Assembly: GCF_947179165.1 (NCBI RefSeq)
Contig: NC_077241.1
Coordinates: forward strand, 79,261,648-79,325,647
Reading direction: 5' to 3'
Origin: Solanum dulcamara
Lineage: Eukaryota; Streptophyta; Magnoliopsida; Solanales; Solanaceae
Length of the DNA: 64,000 nt
Part shown: positions 25,269 to 37,580 of the stretch, one piece after another
How the letters are laid out: every line of letters starts with the position of its first letter
Numbering within the stretch: position 1 is the stretch's first letter
Notes under the pieces: generated by a model
The model's input: the letters and a program-made list of their open reading frames with translations, nothing else
Database searches by the model: none
Told to the model about the DNA's origin: nothing
Translations under genes and position numbers: made by a program

Positions 25269-25866
25269 GGCGCCGTTTGGCATAAAAAAAATTCAAAATT
25301 AGTGTTTTGCGGTATAAATTGACAAATATATTTGACAAACATTCAAGTTCATAAGTTCTACAAAAAATTATATTTGAGAACTTTGATTAGTATTTGGAAA
25401 GCTTTAGATATTTAAATATACTTCAATTTTTTATATTTTTATAAAAAATATCCATCATTTATTTATTCTAACTAATATTTATCTACATCTTCTAAAAAAG
25501 TTTGAATTATAATTTGAGTGACATGATTGAGAAAAAAGAACAATTTACTTTTAAAGAATTATAATTCCAACTGAATCAGTGACAAGTTTGAGTTTGCGAT
25601 TAATGTTAATCTTGCCTATATTGGTTTTTTGTTGTTGTTGATTGTTATCAATTATGTTATAAGGTTATTTTTAATGGAATGTGTTCATTATAGAATGATA
25701 ATACAAATTTATGGGTATTATAAATATTTTTTAGAACTTACGAGTATATCATATTTTTTGAAATAGTCAAATATTCTTGAAATAATTTGGGGCCAAATGA
25801 CATATGAAACTTCATCCAAAAATAACTTGCCATGAGTATTTGAGAATTTGAAGCCAAACGCTAGCT
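25269..25866. mobile_element. MITE with hAT-like ends
   Basis: Left end GGCGCCGTTTGGCAT; right end AAGCCAAACGCTAGC (reverse complement GCTAGCGTTTGGCTT). About 600 bp, no coding capacity. Confidence 0.6.
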
Positions 25867-26140
25867 AACCATAGTTAGTTTCAGGAGCGGAGCTAGTAAT
25901 CCGCATGCGGATTTATCAAACTCAATATATTTTTTCTTAACTAGTATATTTATGTCAATAAATTTATTAAATATCACATAAATAATCATTATAAAATTCA
26001 AATTCTACTCTTTTTTTTTAGCTTTTCGCTAGGTGATATATCCGCATTGAAGTCCTGACCAAATTTGAATTATATATTAGCACTCCAAATAATTTTTTTC
26101 TCCATATTTAAAGTTGAACTTGATACCTCTAATTAAAAAT

Positions 26141-26828
26141 AGGGAAAAGGGTCAAAAAAACTCTTAAACTATTTGAAATGAACAAAAATGTTTTTCGTTT
26201 ATAGTTTGGTCCAAAAATACCCTTTTGATAATACTTTGATCTAAACACGCCCCTATTGTTATTTTAATGTGTCAAAAATATCCTTTTCCGAATAAATAAT
26301 ATATATATATATATATATTTATTTTATTTTTAAAAAAATCTTGTTCCTAATAAAATATTACTTTTAAGGAATTCTATTTTTTTTTCTTTTTAAACCACTT
26401 TAACTAATAAAAATATAGAAAATTATTTTATTCTTCATAATCTCACAATTAATCAAGAATAATTTCATGTATTCTAAGTTTAACGGATAATATATGTCAT
26501 TTATATAAGATTATAATAAATTCATCATTAATTTTTATTCAAAAAAAGATAAAAAATAATTATAATAAAATAAGAAATTTTTTTATTTTTTTCTAATTAA
26601 AGTTGGATAAACATTTGCTAATAAAAGAAATATTATTAAGAAGAAAATGTGTTCAAAAAAAATATATATATATATATATTTGACAAAGGACATTTTTGAC
26701 CTATTAAATAATAATAAAAATATTTTTAGACCAAATATTAAGGATAAAAATATTTTTAAATCAAACTATAAATAAAGAATAATTTTATTTATTTCAAATA
26801 GTTTGAGACCGTTTTTGACCTATTCCCT
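26141..26828. mobile_element. long inverted-repeat element, about 690 bp, arms about 150 bp
   Basis: AGGGAAAAGGGTC at the left and GACCTATTCCCT at the right are inverted. Pairing continues through AAACTATTTGAAATGAA/TTATTTCAAATAGTTTGA and TATAGTTTGG/CAAACTATA. Two (TA)n stretches lie at about 26307-26320 and 26665-26680. The family resembles 'gggaaaagggtcaaaaa' fold-back elements common in Solanaceae. No target duplication could be fixed. Confidence 0.75.
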
Positions 26829-27038
26829 AAAATAAAACAATTTTACTACTGTAGCAGGAGCGATGATATCTAACCAAGCGTTACAAACCCCACCCCCTCC
26901 CCCACTCCCCACCTCCTGCTGTGCTCCCTCACACTACATAGATGAAAAAAGGAGACAAGCACGTTCTCTGCAGGAGCGATAGAAAGCAACAAATCAAGCC
27001 ATATATTAAGCTATTTTTGGGAAAACACTGTAACGGAG

Positions 27039-27058
27039 TTCTCTCTTTCTCTCTCTTT
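27039..27058 (+). promoter_or_regulatory. CT-rich tract in the ARF promoter/leader
   Basis: TTCTCTCTTTCTCTCTCTTT lies 275 bases upstream of the ARF start codon. Plant genes often have such a pyrimidine patch near the transcription start. No convincing TATA box was found. Confidence 0.4.
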
Positions 27059-27333
27059 ACTCTAATACAAATAAAACAGAAAAAGAAAAGAAATTATTAA
27101 TAAGCTGTTGTTGCTTCTGTTGTTCCAGTAGTAGTACTACTACTATTGTTGGGCATTTTTTTTTCTTTCTGTATATATTTGTTGGTGGGGGTGTTTCTTT
27201 AAGGCTTTTATATGTGTTGCTCTTGTTATAAGGGGGAAGAAATGTGGTGAATTTTAGTTAGTTTTGGGATGTTTTTTGAGATTCTGAATTCTGGGTCTCC
27301 TTTTGTTTTTGGAATTTAAGTTTGATTAAACTC

Positions 27334-30300
27334 ATGGCGAGTAAAAATGGGTGTTATCAGTCTCACCAAAAGAACTATTTTTCAGCTGAAGGTTTGATTT
27401 TGAAGTTTAATTTGAGAATTTTGGACCCTTTTTTTCGTGGTGTTTGTGTTTCGTTTTTTAAAATGTGTTTTTTTTGTGGAAAAGTTTCAGGTAAAGATGA
27501 TCTGTATCAAGAGTTATGGAAATTGTGTGCAGGTCCATTAGTGGATGTTCCAAAAGATGGAGAAAGAGTTTACTATTTCCCACAAGGTCACATGGAGCAA
27601 GTAAGTTTTTTTTTCTTTTTTTTAAGAATAAATTAAATTCTGGGTTTTTTCTGTTTTAGGTGAAACTGGTTGATTCAAAGCTAAGTTCTTGGTTTTGAGT
27701 TATGGAGTTATAAATTTTTGGGTCAATTATTGGATTTCTCAATTTGAGTGTCTTTTTTTGGTTATTTTTAGTAATGTTTTTGGGGATTGTCAAATTTGTA
27801 TCTTTCTCTTTTTGTCTCACTTTTTTTGGTTTTGTGGAAAGTTGGAAGCATCAATAAATCAAGAAATGGATCAGAGAGTTCCATCATTCAATCTCAAACC
27901 AAAGATCCTTTGTCGTGTTATTCACATTGATCTCCTGGTATGTTTATTTTTATTGTGTTCTTTAATCAGTATATTTTACATACATTGTATTCATGCTTTT
28001 TAGTATTTCATCCAAAAAAAGTGATGAATTAATTGTTGGGTTCAAAGTCCTGACAATTGAAGGTGAGCCTTGGCGTTACTCATGAAGTTGTTGCTATGTG
28101 ACCATGAGGTCACGGGTTCAAGCTGTGTAAATGCAGGGTAAGGCTGCTTACAATAGACCTTTTGGTCTTGCCTTTCCTCGGACCCCTCCACCGTGGGAGC
28201 TTTAGTGCACCGGGCTGCCTTTAAAGTTCAAACAATTTTGTCTTTGAATTGTAAAAGTTTTGATGATTGCTTTTTCACCCCCCAAACAATGTTGTAGGCT
28301 GAGCAAGATAGTGATGAAGTCTATGCCCAGATCACTTTGATGCCAGAGGCACCAGATGTAAGAAGTTAAAACTGTTGTAGTATTCACTTGCTTTTATGCA
28401 TTTTATTGATCAATTTGGTTGTAATTGCTGATCTAATTTAGCAAGCCGAGCCGAATAGTCCGGATCCATGCCCTTCTGAGCCTGCAAGGCCTAGAGTTCA
28501 TTCCTTCAGCAAGGTCTTGACTGCCTCTGATACAAGCACTCACGGTGGATTTTCTGTTCTAAGGAAACATGCTAATGAATGCCTTCCTCCCCTGGTAATA
28601 TAAGTGTGATCCTTTCACCTACACATTTTTTCTCTGTTTTGACAAATTGACGAGTTAGCTCTGGTGCTTTCTATGCTTTGTTAGGACTTGAACCAGCAGA
28701 CTCCGACCCAGGAATTGATTGCGAAAGACCTTCATGACATGGAGTGGCACTTCAAGCATATATTTAGAGGTATTTTTTTTGTTTGTAGTATGTAACAGAA
28801 GATATCAATGAAGCTTTATTTATAAAGGTCAAAACTCATTCGTCATTGTTTTAATTTACAGGCCAACCTCGGAGACACTTACTTACCACAGGGTGGAGTA
28901 CCTTTGTTTCTTCAAAGAGATTAGTGGCAGGGGATTCTTTTGTATTCTTGAGGTATCTCTCTCTTGTCCTGGTTTCTCATATGAGTGTGATATTTGATTA
29001 CATAATCTATGACTATTGTATGTCATGTCATATTTCCGGAACAGTCAATGTTGGTTTGTTAATAATCTAATGGATATGTATGTTGGCTGGCTCTAGGGGT
29101 CAGAATGGAGAACTACGAGTTGGGGTCAGACGACTTGGTCGCCAGCAGAGCTCAATGCCGTCATCAGTGATATCTAGCCAGAGCATGCACCTAGGAGTCT
29201 TAGCTACAGCATCTCATGCTGTTACAACCCAGACCTTGTTTGTTGTTTACTACAAACCGAGGTTTGTCACATACTTCTCGTTTCAACTACCATCATCCTT
29301 CTGCAAAGTAGAGATTACTTTCATGCCAGAGAACATACTAAATCTTTAATATGCTCTTTCAATTTTCTGTGGTGACAAAACCTTCAGAACCAGTCAGTTC
29401 ATCGTAGGCCTCAACAAATACTTAGAGGCTGTTAAACATGGATATTCAGTTGGCATGCGATTTAAAATGCAGTTTGAAGGGGAAGAGAATCCTGATAGAA
29501 GGTAAGTTATATCAAATACTCCCTCCATTTCGATTTGCTTGTCTTAATTTCCTTTTTAGTCCGTTTAGAAAAAAATATGTCTTTCTCTTTTCGACAACTC
29601 TTTAATTCAACTTTCCACCTGACATGTTTAAAATCACAAGATTAAAGAGCATTTTGGTACATTCTACATATCTTTGGTTTAAGACCATAACATTCAAAAG
29701 TCTTCCTTGCTTTCTTAATTACGTGCCAAGTTAAAACCAGACAAATAAATTGAAACGGAGGGAGTATGTAGAAGTCTTCAAATTAGATGTCGAAGCCTTT
29801 GATCTAGATGTTTATTTGCCAACTGCTTAGTACTGACATGTATTGGTATTTCTTGGGGTCTTCCCTTGCTATTTCTCAGATATATGGGCACTATAGTTAG
29901 GGTTGATGATCTTTCCTCACAGTGGAAAGATTCTACATGGCGATCCTTGAAGGTTGATATAGTTGATATCTTTTGTTGAACATTTGTTTTAAGCAATATT
30001 CTTTAAGTTCAGTTGGTAATCACCAGTATCTCCCTTCGTTCCAGGTTCGATGGGACGAGCCTGCATCCATATCTAGGCCTGACAGAGTTTCTCCTTGGGA
30101 AATCGAACCTTATGTGTCTTCAATTCCAAATGCCCTTGTCCAGCCAACAGCAGGGAAGAACAAAAGGCATCGGCTACATGGTGAAACCAAAATATCAGGT
30201 CTGAATGAAAATTCTCAACAGCATGGTGTTTTTCATGTGTTGGTTGCTGATATTTCATTTCCATTTTCACTTTCTTAATTATCTTGCCTTTCTTTTCCTA

Positions 30301-31327
30301 CTAGAACCTGCATCCTCAATTGCCTCAGCGGTTTGGAATCCTTCCCTCGACTCGCCTCAGTTTAACACCTCTGGCATCAACAGCAGTACTAATTGCACAT
30401 TAATGTCTCATACAGAGGGTGGTTGGCTGCTTCCTCATTTAAATACTTCTTCAGGTATGCTTGTGGATGAGACAGAAGACAGTAAAAGTGCTTCAGCTTG
30501 GTCTGGTTTTCCATGCGTTTTGACCCCGCAATTCTGTCAAGGGACTAATCAGCTGATTGTTAGTCATGTTGATGAGAGAAAATGTGATACCATAACAACC
30601 TGTAGGTTATTTGGTATTGACTTGAAAAGTTCCTCAATTAGCACTACTGAGGCACTACTACCGCCGCAGCCAGCCGACATTTCTTCTGTCTCCGCAGAGA
30701 GAGAACCTCCAAACACGGTGCCTGGTGGTGATTCAGATCAAAACTCTGACCTTTCAATAGACCTCAAAGATCAATTACAAGGGCATTTACAGTTACCCCT
30801 AAAGGAGGTTCAAAGCAAGCAGAGTTGTTCCACCAGGAGTCGTACGAAGGTATTAAATCAAAAGCCAGAAAATTGCATTCTTAGAAACTTATAATTGCCA
30901 AGAGAGATATTAATTATTAATACTCAACATTTTTTCGCATGTGGAATCCCTTGAGAAGGTTCAAATGCAAGGGGTAGCTGTAGGTCGTGCAGTGGATTTA
31001 ACCATATTGAAAGGATACGATGAGTTTATAAAGGAGCTTGAGGAGATGTTTGAAATCCATGGAGAGCTTCACTCACGAAATAAATGGGAGATCGTGTTTA
31101 CAGATGATGAAGGGGATATGATGCTTATGGGTGATTATCCGTGGCAGTAAGTTCTCTCGCATCTTAACAATTTAAGACTGAAATATATATATAACCACTG
31201 CATAAGATTTTTGCTACTACCTGTAATTTAACACGCCGCACAATCACTTAAATGCAGAGATTTTTGCAGTGTGGTGAGGAGGATTTTCATTTGTTCAAGT
31301 CAAAATATGAAAAAATTGACCCTGTAA
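27334..31327 (+). CDS. ARF9: auxin response factor, ARF9-like repressor class, complete, 14 exons
   Basis: Exons 27334-27391, 27491-27600, 27842-27937, 28298-28357, 28442-28594, 28685-28769, 28862-28952, 29097-29261, 29388-29501, 29880-29952, 30045-30198, 30305-30849, 30959-31146 and 31258-31327 encode 653 residues with all phases consistent. This nuclear transcription factor binds auxin response elements. The dimerisation segment precedes and follows a B3 DNA-binding domain (about 127-230, with [18 protein letters not shown] and [13 protein letters not shown]). An ARF ancillary domain contains [14 protein letters not shown]. The middle region is Ser-rich, not Gln-rich, as in repressor ARFs, and carries RLFGIDL at 487-493, like the R/KLFG repression motif. 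The PB1 domain (569-653) has Lys586 and the acidic motif [16 protein letters not shown], so both interaction faces are present. It stops soon after KKLTL, shorter than Arabidopsis ARF9 as I remember it. The acceptor before exon 13 (GAGAAG) has a weak pyrimidine tract. Confidence 0.95.
28062..28222 (+). mobile_element. SINE in ARF intron 3
   Basis: GAGCCTTGGCGTTACTCATG with GGTCACGGGTTCAAGC (B box) forms a tRNA-derived head. It is followed by AATGCAGGGTAAGGCTGC and GTGCACCGGGCTGCC. Same family as 37242-37422, inserted in the sense orientation. No clean target duplication was found. Confidence 0.8.
29519..29764. mobile_element. Stowaway-type MITE in ARF intron 9
   Basis: Termini CTCCCTCCATTTCGATTTG and, inverted, AATTGAAACGGAGGGAG, flanked by TA on both sides (29517-29518, 29765-29766). 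Length 246 bp. These are hallmark ends of Tc1/mariner-derived Stowaway elements. Degenerate relatives lie around 22350-22595 and 44802-45076. Confidence 0.9.
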
Positions 31328-33570
31328 TGTGCAGACAGTTGAGCAACTGCTTTCAAATGAATAGGCGGAAGATGGGGAAAGTTAAGACTAGCATCTTTAA
31401 GTTGTATCATTTTGTCACCTCTTTGACTTCATTCTCCAGATATAGTAGGAAAGAAACAAGGGGTGTTGACATAGGTTTATGTTAGGCTGCTGGAACGAGT
31501 CACCGTTGTGCCATCAAGAAGATTCTAGCCTACTTCATGCTTGGTTTTGAGAGCAGTTAAGTAATTAACTAGTTGTATTAGGATAGACTAGTATAGATAT
31601 GGTATTAGAAGTTGTGAATAGTTAATGGTATTTCTAATGGTGGTTTCTGTCGTGTTCTATTCGCGTTAAGTTGTAAATACTCATATGCCATTGCAGCATT
31701 CTGGAAATACAATGCATCGTCTTGTTAATGTGCGTTCATCTTTTAATGAAATGCGATGGTTGAAATTGCTTGATGCTTTCCCTTTCTGTAAGATTTTTGT
31801 GATGCACAATAACAAATGTCTAGTATATATATTTGACTCTTTCAGCACATCATGCAACACTTGGTAGGTTTTCGCCTTTACTAAACAAAAATTTTTCAAT
31901 ACGCTCCCTCATGTGTGTGTTTACTCTTTCTTTCTTCCTTTGCTAAACGGTAACGCTAAGATTTGAATTCAAGACTTTGTTTCTTTATTAAAAGGGTGAT
32001 AGTAAGACTTTTTTTTTTCTAGCATGGCGTAAGTTCATTAAGAGCATGAGTCATAACTACGGGATATTATGATGGAAACTTGTGCAAAAAAAAATTATTT
32101 ACCTTGAGGGACAAAAATTAAAGATCAAACACAAAAACCGCAAAAAAACTACTAAACTCTTTTTGAAACTTTGGACCATAGTGGAAGGATGGCAAGGACC
32201 TAAAAGTTAACAGGCCTTTTGCTGGATTAAACATGATAAATGTAAGGTTTGTGTAATAGTTGGGCCTCATGAATTGTTTGGTCTTCTATAAGGTTCTTGT
32301 TGTTGCATGAGTGGTAGCTTACACTCAAAACTTTTCTGCTACGAGACCTAGTTGAGTAGTTGTTGTGTTTCGTTTCCACGCTTTGTTTGCGTGCTTTTCA
32401 CTTCTGATACTTCCAGACATCTCCAATTTTATTGTATGGACTATAAAGGGATTAATTAAGCAATTCAATTTTTTGAGCGGTTCCCATTAGCCATTATCTA
32501 TACCAATTGTTCTTCGGGTGATAAAATATTTGACGTTTCATGTTTGGAAATCAATACTTTTCATGTTATTTGACGGCTTAAAGTACAATGAATTATATAT
32601 GCCTAGTATAAATGTGCACCTCTGAGGTGATAAAATCGTTGGACGAACAGAATAATGTTTGTTTAAATTTTATATTTATATTGTCTTAATATATATTTTC
32701 TTGTACAACATCCTTTCAAAAGGTCTTTTATTTTGAAGAGAAACAATTGTTACGTGACTTTTCTTCTTACATCAATGAAGGATCATGAGATACTGTCTCT
32801 TTCTCTTTTTATAAAGAAATAACATTCCAGCATCATCAGAAGAAGAGACAAAGTTAAGGAATCAACGAGATTTTTATTCATTCTGAGATCTCTTCTCATC
32901 TCTAAATTCGCTTTCAAGGAGCTTTGTCATTTCTGTTGTTCTTTTTCTGTTGCTTGTTATCTTTCTCTTCTTCATAATTTTTTTTTACTAATTTGGTGCA
33001 TTATTGAATTTTTTTTCTCACTGAGACGTGCATGTTCAATGAAATTTGTTTGATGTTCCTCAAACTTTAAAAACTAAAGAAAACAAGGAAACCAATCAAA
33101 ATAAAGAAAATGTTCGAAACACAATCGTAAAAAAAATGGAATATTAAGAAAGAACTAATCAAACCATGTGTTTTTCTACTAGTCGGTGAATAACTTCTAT
33201 CATATTTTTTGAAATATTTTTTGTTTAAATAATAGTACCTTTCACATTAAACTTGTATGCAAAAGAGATAATTTTTGCTCTCCTCTCATATATTTTATAG
33301 CAACTATTTATTTCTATTTTAATTCTAATATTCATGTGTTATAGTTATGGATATTAAAAATGACATAACTGCCGCTAATATATTTAACATTATTTTTTTC
33401 AATAGATTGTTTTGACAGAGCATGTAAATTGAAGAAATAGGAAGAAAAGACCAAAAAAATGAAAATATATATATTATTTTTTCGTAGAAAATTAATTAAA
33501 TGTGTCAGGCGTCAAGCCAATCCTTTTAGGAGCACTACAAGATTTTTTTTATAAAATGTCACAATCGCCA
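31328..33570. other. ARF 3' region and gene-free spacer
   Basis: No further gene is supported. Part of 32025-32150 resembles 43170-43300 (both hold a GCATG..CATA..GGGTATTAT-like order and CTTGAGG), probably a shared dispersed repeat. Short frames at 31685-31899 face each other on opposite strands and have no domains. Confidence 0.5.
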
Positions 33571-33885
33571 GGTTGTGTTTGGTATGATACAAAATGTTTT
33601 ATATTTTCCAAAAAACAAGTAGAGAATATTATTTCTAAAAGCATTTATATATAGTCCAGATAAATATTATGAAAGGTGAAGAGTGAGAATAAGCCGATAG
33701 GGGTGTGGGTGGTGGAGGATAGGGGTTACGGAGGTAGGATGAAGATGATGTGTGTTGGATGGTGAGGAGGATACAATCAATGTGAAATGTCACTTGCGTA
33801 ACTTGTTTATGTTACTTTCTTTAAAAAAATAAATTTTCCCACTTAAAAAAAATTATTTTTTAACTTTTGACTAACCAAACACGAC
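33571..33885. mobile_element. G-rich fold-back MITE, same family as in KAS intron 1
   Basis: Left GGTTGTGTTTGGTATG, right inverted GTCGTGTTTGGTTAG. The core has GGGGTGTGGGTGGTGGAGG and ACAATCAATGTGAAATGTCA, shared with the element at 9884-10108. Confidence 0.7.
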
Positions 33886-34308
33886 AAAATAAAATAAAAA
33901 TTCTACACACATACCCTCGATCTTGGCTTGATATTACCAAAGCCTTTTACGATCAAGGCAGCGTGCATGTGTGAATTTTTTTATCAGTAATAAAATAAAA
34001 TTCTTAAAGAGGAAAAATATCCAGAGAACTATCGCATCAGCAAGACGATTTTATAGTATAATTATTTTTACGTTCCAAATATGAAGAATTTGATCGATGA
34101 TTTTGTAAAGATGAAAAAATAAAGGTTCTCTTTTTCTCCAGAATTTATATTCGATTCGTATTTTTAAAAGTGAAAGTATATTTTTAATACAATAAACACA
34201 TAAAATAAGCGGAGGAATTTTGAAATCTTTGCTATAAATAGCAGTGCTTCTCACCACATAATAGTATATCACTCCATCATCTACTCTAACAACACACTTC
34301 AAGCAAAA

Positions 34309-34881
34309 TTGGAAACCACCGCCGCCGCCACTGCCACCACCACCGCCATTTACGCCGGCGGGCTTCACTCCGTCGAGGTGAATCCACGACAGCTCATCCT
34401 CTACCGCGCATTTGCACTTATTTACCTTTTTGCCATCCTAGCTCTTTTCTATAACCATACACTCAAAACTCCTGAATTCCACAAATACCCTTATCTCTTT
34501 CTCTATATCAATTTCCATTTTAATTTCCGATTTAATCTTAGCCTTCATGTGGTCAACCACTCAATCTGTTCGTATGCGTCCACTAACACGTAAACAATGT
34601 CCCCAAAAAATAATAAAAACATTAGTAACGAAATTAATATTCTTCCGGCACTCAATATATTTATTTGTACGGAAAATCCTTATAAGGAGCCCCCCGTTAA
34701 ATGTCGTTAACACGGCATTATCAGTTATGGCATATAATGATAATTTGATCGAGAAAATATCAATTTATGTATCGGACGAGGGAGGATCGGAGCTTACGTT
34801 GTTTGCATTTATGGAAGCTGCAAAATTTGCTGTGTATTGGTTGCTAATTACGCAGAAAATTCTGAGACACAGAAAATTAAG
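34309..34881 (+). pseudogene. CslG: CslG copy A: exon-1 relic with lost start codon
   Basis: This matches exon 1 of copies B and C, including the upstream TATAAATAG (34233-34241) and leader. The position of the start codon now reads TTG (34309-34311). The frame is shifted at least twice (near 34460-34540 and around the CCCCCCG run at 34689). A block of about 58 bases is missing after GTATTGGTTGC. The first catalytic Asp pair reads DE rather than DD. It ends at a preserved donor AAG|gtatg. Intron-1-like sequence continues to about 35700, where copy B's upstream region begins; exons 2-6 are absent. It cannot encode a glycosyltransferase and is the oldest, most decayed member of the array. Confidence 0.9.
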
Positions 34882-34939
34882 GTATGCCCCCTGTTTGGGG
34901 GAGGAATCACCACAACTAAAGTTTGATATGACAAATAAT

Positions 34940-35240
34940 ATGAAAATAAATTGGACACGAGAATTTTACGTGGAAACCCCTCTAACTGATAGAGGGAAAA
35001 AACCACGGGGTAGAAGGATCTCGCTATAAAATATAGAGTACACTGCTCTCAAATACAAGGAGAAAACAACACTTAACACTTCCCTCTTGTAAAAGGAACA
35101 ACTACTAAAGAGGACACTCAAGACTACAATATTTATCTTGGTGTATAACTCTCTTTGTATTCTTACTCTCTCTTTCTGGGATGATTTAAATGAGGGCAAG
35201 AGGTCCTCTATTTATAGAAAACTAGAAACGCGTAAAATCC
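34940..35240. repeat. dispersed repeat inserted in the intron-1 remnant of copy A
   Basis: GAATTTTACGTGGAAACCCC, GAAAAAACCACGGGG and AAGGATCTCGCTATA followed by ACAAGGAGAAAACAAC are absent from the matching intron of copies B and C, so this is an insertion specific to A. It resembles a repeat common in Solanaceae genomes; the class is not determined. Confidence 0.5.
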
Positions 35241-36151
35241 GCGTATTGAACCTCCCTTTTTGACTATGCATTCAAAACGCGTTTTGACTATGTTGCACTC
35301 CCCCCTCCCCTTTAGATGTATTTTTGTGAATTTATACCACTAAATAGAGTGTTTATCAGTCTTTTATTAATAATAGAATAAAAATCTTCCTGTGAATTAT
35401 AGATATAAAAAGCTAAATTGTACCTTAAAACCAATCCTACTGAGGTATAAATTGTTTTAAGTTCGATACCCTGAAATTTAGTACTCTAAATAGGTATAGG
35501 TCTATAGGACCTGAAAAATAGAGTAAATAATTTGTTAGTATAACAAATTAAACTATGAATGTAGTTTAACTGATTATATAGTTAATTTTTACTATTATTA
35601 AGTTATAATTTTATTGTTCGAATTTTTTAAAAGTATTGTAGCATATATGTACCACTTTGGTGCAGTAATCTGCAAACATACAAGTGCAATTATTGAAGGG
35701 ACATAGAGGTTCGAAAGATCGATTTTCTGGTCCATCGATGTCGGGTCCTAATATATATTTCTACTATATAGAGTTGGTGATGACCACATAAAATTGCCTT
35801 GAAAGTTATATCTACGACAATTTATGCTTGTAAATTTTAAACTCCATTTTCTTAATACCACGATAAAACATGATGTTCTTATCAAGATATGTATGATCAA
35901 GTATGCAAGAATACGGAGAATCACATTATTTTATTTAATAAATCAACCTATTTTTTTCAATTATTTAATTGGAAATTAATTAATAAAAAGTCTTCATTTA
36001 ATCTTAAGAATTTTTTTTATAACTATAAAAATGTAATAGCATGTTTAAGATTAAAGAGTCTTCTTTCTTTCTCAAAATTTGTATAAAAATGAAAAATATA
36101 ATACAATGAACACACAAAAATGAGTGGGAGAAATATTTTGGAATCTTTTGC

Positions 36152-36160
36152 TATAAATAG
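36152..36160 (+). promoter_or_regulatory. TATA box of CslG copy B
   Basis: TATAAATAG 66 bases before the start codon, conserved at the same place in copies A (34233) and C (46123). The leader downstream is also conserved in all three. Confidence 0.7.
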
Positions 36161-37241
36161 TAGTGCTTCTCACCACAATAATATATCACTCCATCATCCA
36201 CTCTATTAACACACTTCAAGCAAAAATGGAAACTGCCGCCGCCGCCACAGCCACCACCACCACCGTTAACACCGGCAGTGAAGGTCTTCACTCCGTCGAG
36301 GTGAATCCAAGACAGCTCATCCTCAACCGCGCATTTGCACTTATTTACCTTTTTGCCATCCTAGCTCTTTTCTATAACCATACACTAAAACTCCTAAATT
36401 CCACAAATTCCTTTATAACTTTGTCCATATCAATTTCCATTTTAATTTCCGATTCAATCTTAGCCTTCATGTGGTCAACTACTCAATCTTTTCGTATGCG
36501 TCCACTAACACGTAAACAATGTCCCGAAAAATTAATAAAAATCTTTAGTAACGAAATTAATTTTCCGGCACTCGATATATTTATTTGTACGGCGGATCCT
36601 TATAAGGAACCACCGTTAAACGTCGTTAACACGGCGTTATCAGTTATGGCGTATGATTATAATCCAATCGAGAAAATATCGATTTATGTATCGGACGATG
36701 GAGGATCGGAGCTTACGTTGTTTGCTTTTATGGAAGCTGCAAAATTTGCTGTGTATTGGTTGCCTTTTTGTAGGGAAAATAAAATAATTCAAAGGTGTCC
36801 AGATGCATATTTCAGTTCTAATTACACACAAAATTCTGAGACACAGAAAATCAAGGTATGTTTTTTTTTTCTTAAAGTTTTATTTTCAGTTGTTTCAATA
36901 TATTTTCCATGAGAACTGCTAAAGCTTTGACATATTATTAATTTGTTTCTGGCGAATTTATACCACTAATCGGAGCCTATAGCGATCTTTTATTAATAAT
37001 AAAAATCTTCAACGTGAATAAGTACAAGTAAGAAAAGATAAAACGTACCTTATACCAATTCTAATGAGGTAATGATTTATAAAATGTTTAAGTTCTATAC
37101 AGTGAAATTTAGTAAATATAGGATCTGAAAAATAAAGCAAACAATTTGTTGTTATAACAAATTAAACTTTGAGTTGATCTTTAATATTACTAAATCAGCA
37201 TTATATTATTCGAATTTTTAAAAAATATATTATTATTATGA

Positions 37242-37422
37242 AGGGGAGTCTTGGAGTAACTGGTAAAGTTGCTGTCATGTGATCAGGAGTTCACAGGTTC
37301 AAGCCTTGGTAACAGCCTCTGGCAGAAATGCAAGGTAAGACTGCGTACAATAGATCCTTGTGGTCAAACCCTTCACCGAACACCGCGCATAGCTAGACCT
37401 TTAATTCACCGGACAAACTTTT
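37242..37422 (+). mobile_element. SINE in CslG-B intron 1 with 15-bp target duplication, absent from copy C
   Basis: The tRNA-like head TCTTGGAGTAACTGGTAAAG and CACAGGTTCAAGCC is followed by a body ending near CACCGGACAAAC. It is flanked by ATATTATTATTATGA at 37227-37241 and 37423-37437. Copy C has one uninterrupted copy of that site (about 47196-47210), so the insertion postdates the duplication. Confidence 0.92.
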
Positions 37423-37454
37423 ATATTATTATTATGATATGACGATATTTTAAG

Positions 37455-37580
37455 AGTTTTTTTTTTAACCCCCATTTTGAAGGATTTATTGTGTTTCCAC
37501 ACTTCACCTCCAGTGTGATTCGAATCCAGGATCTACCGGTCGTGGGTGAAGGTGCTTAATCAACTGGGCAACCGTCACTT
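37455..37580 (-). mobile_element. second SINE in CslG-B intron 1, minus strand
   Basis: The reverse strand gives GGTTGCCCAGTTGATTAAGC, GATCCTGGATTCGAATCACA and an A-rich tail, the same family as 25060-25196. The matching place in copy C holds about 20 unrelated bases, so the local history is more than a simple insertion. Confidence 0.8.

Noticed and set aside
34309..34593. CslG copy A as a functional gene using TTG as start
   Set aside because: Besides the start change it has frameshifts, a coding deletion and no exons 2-6.
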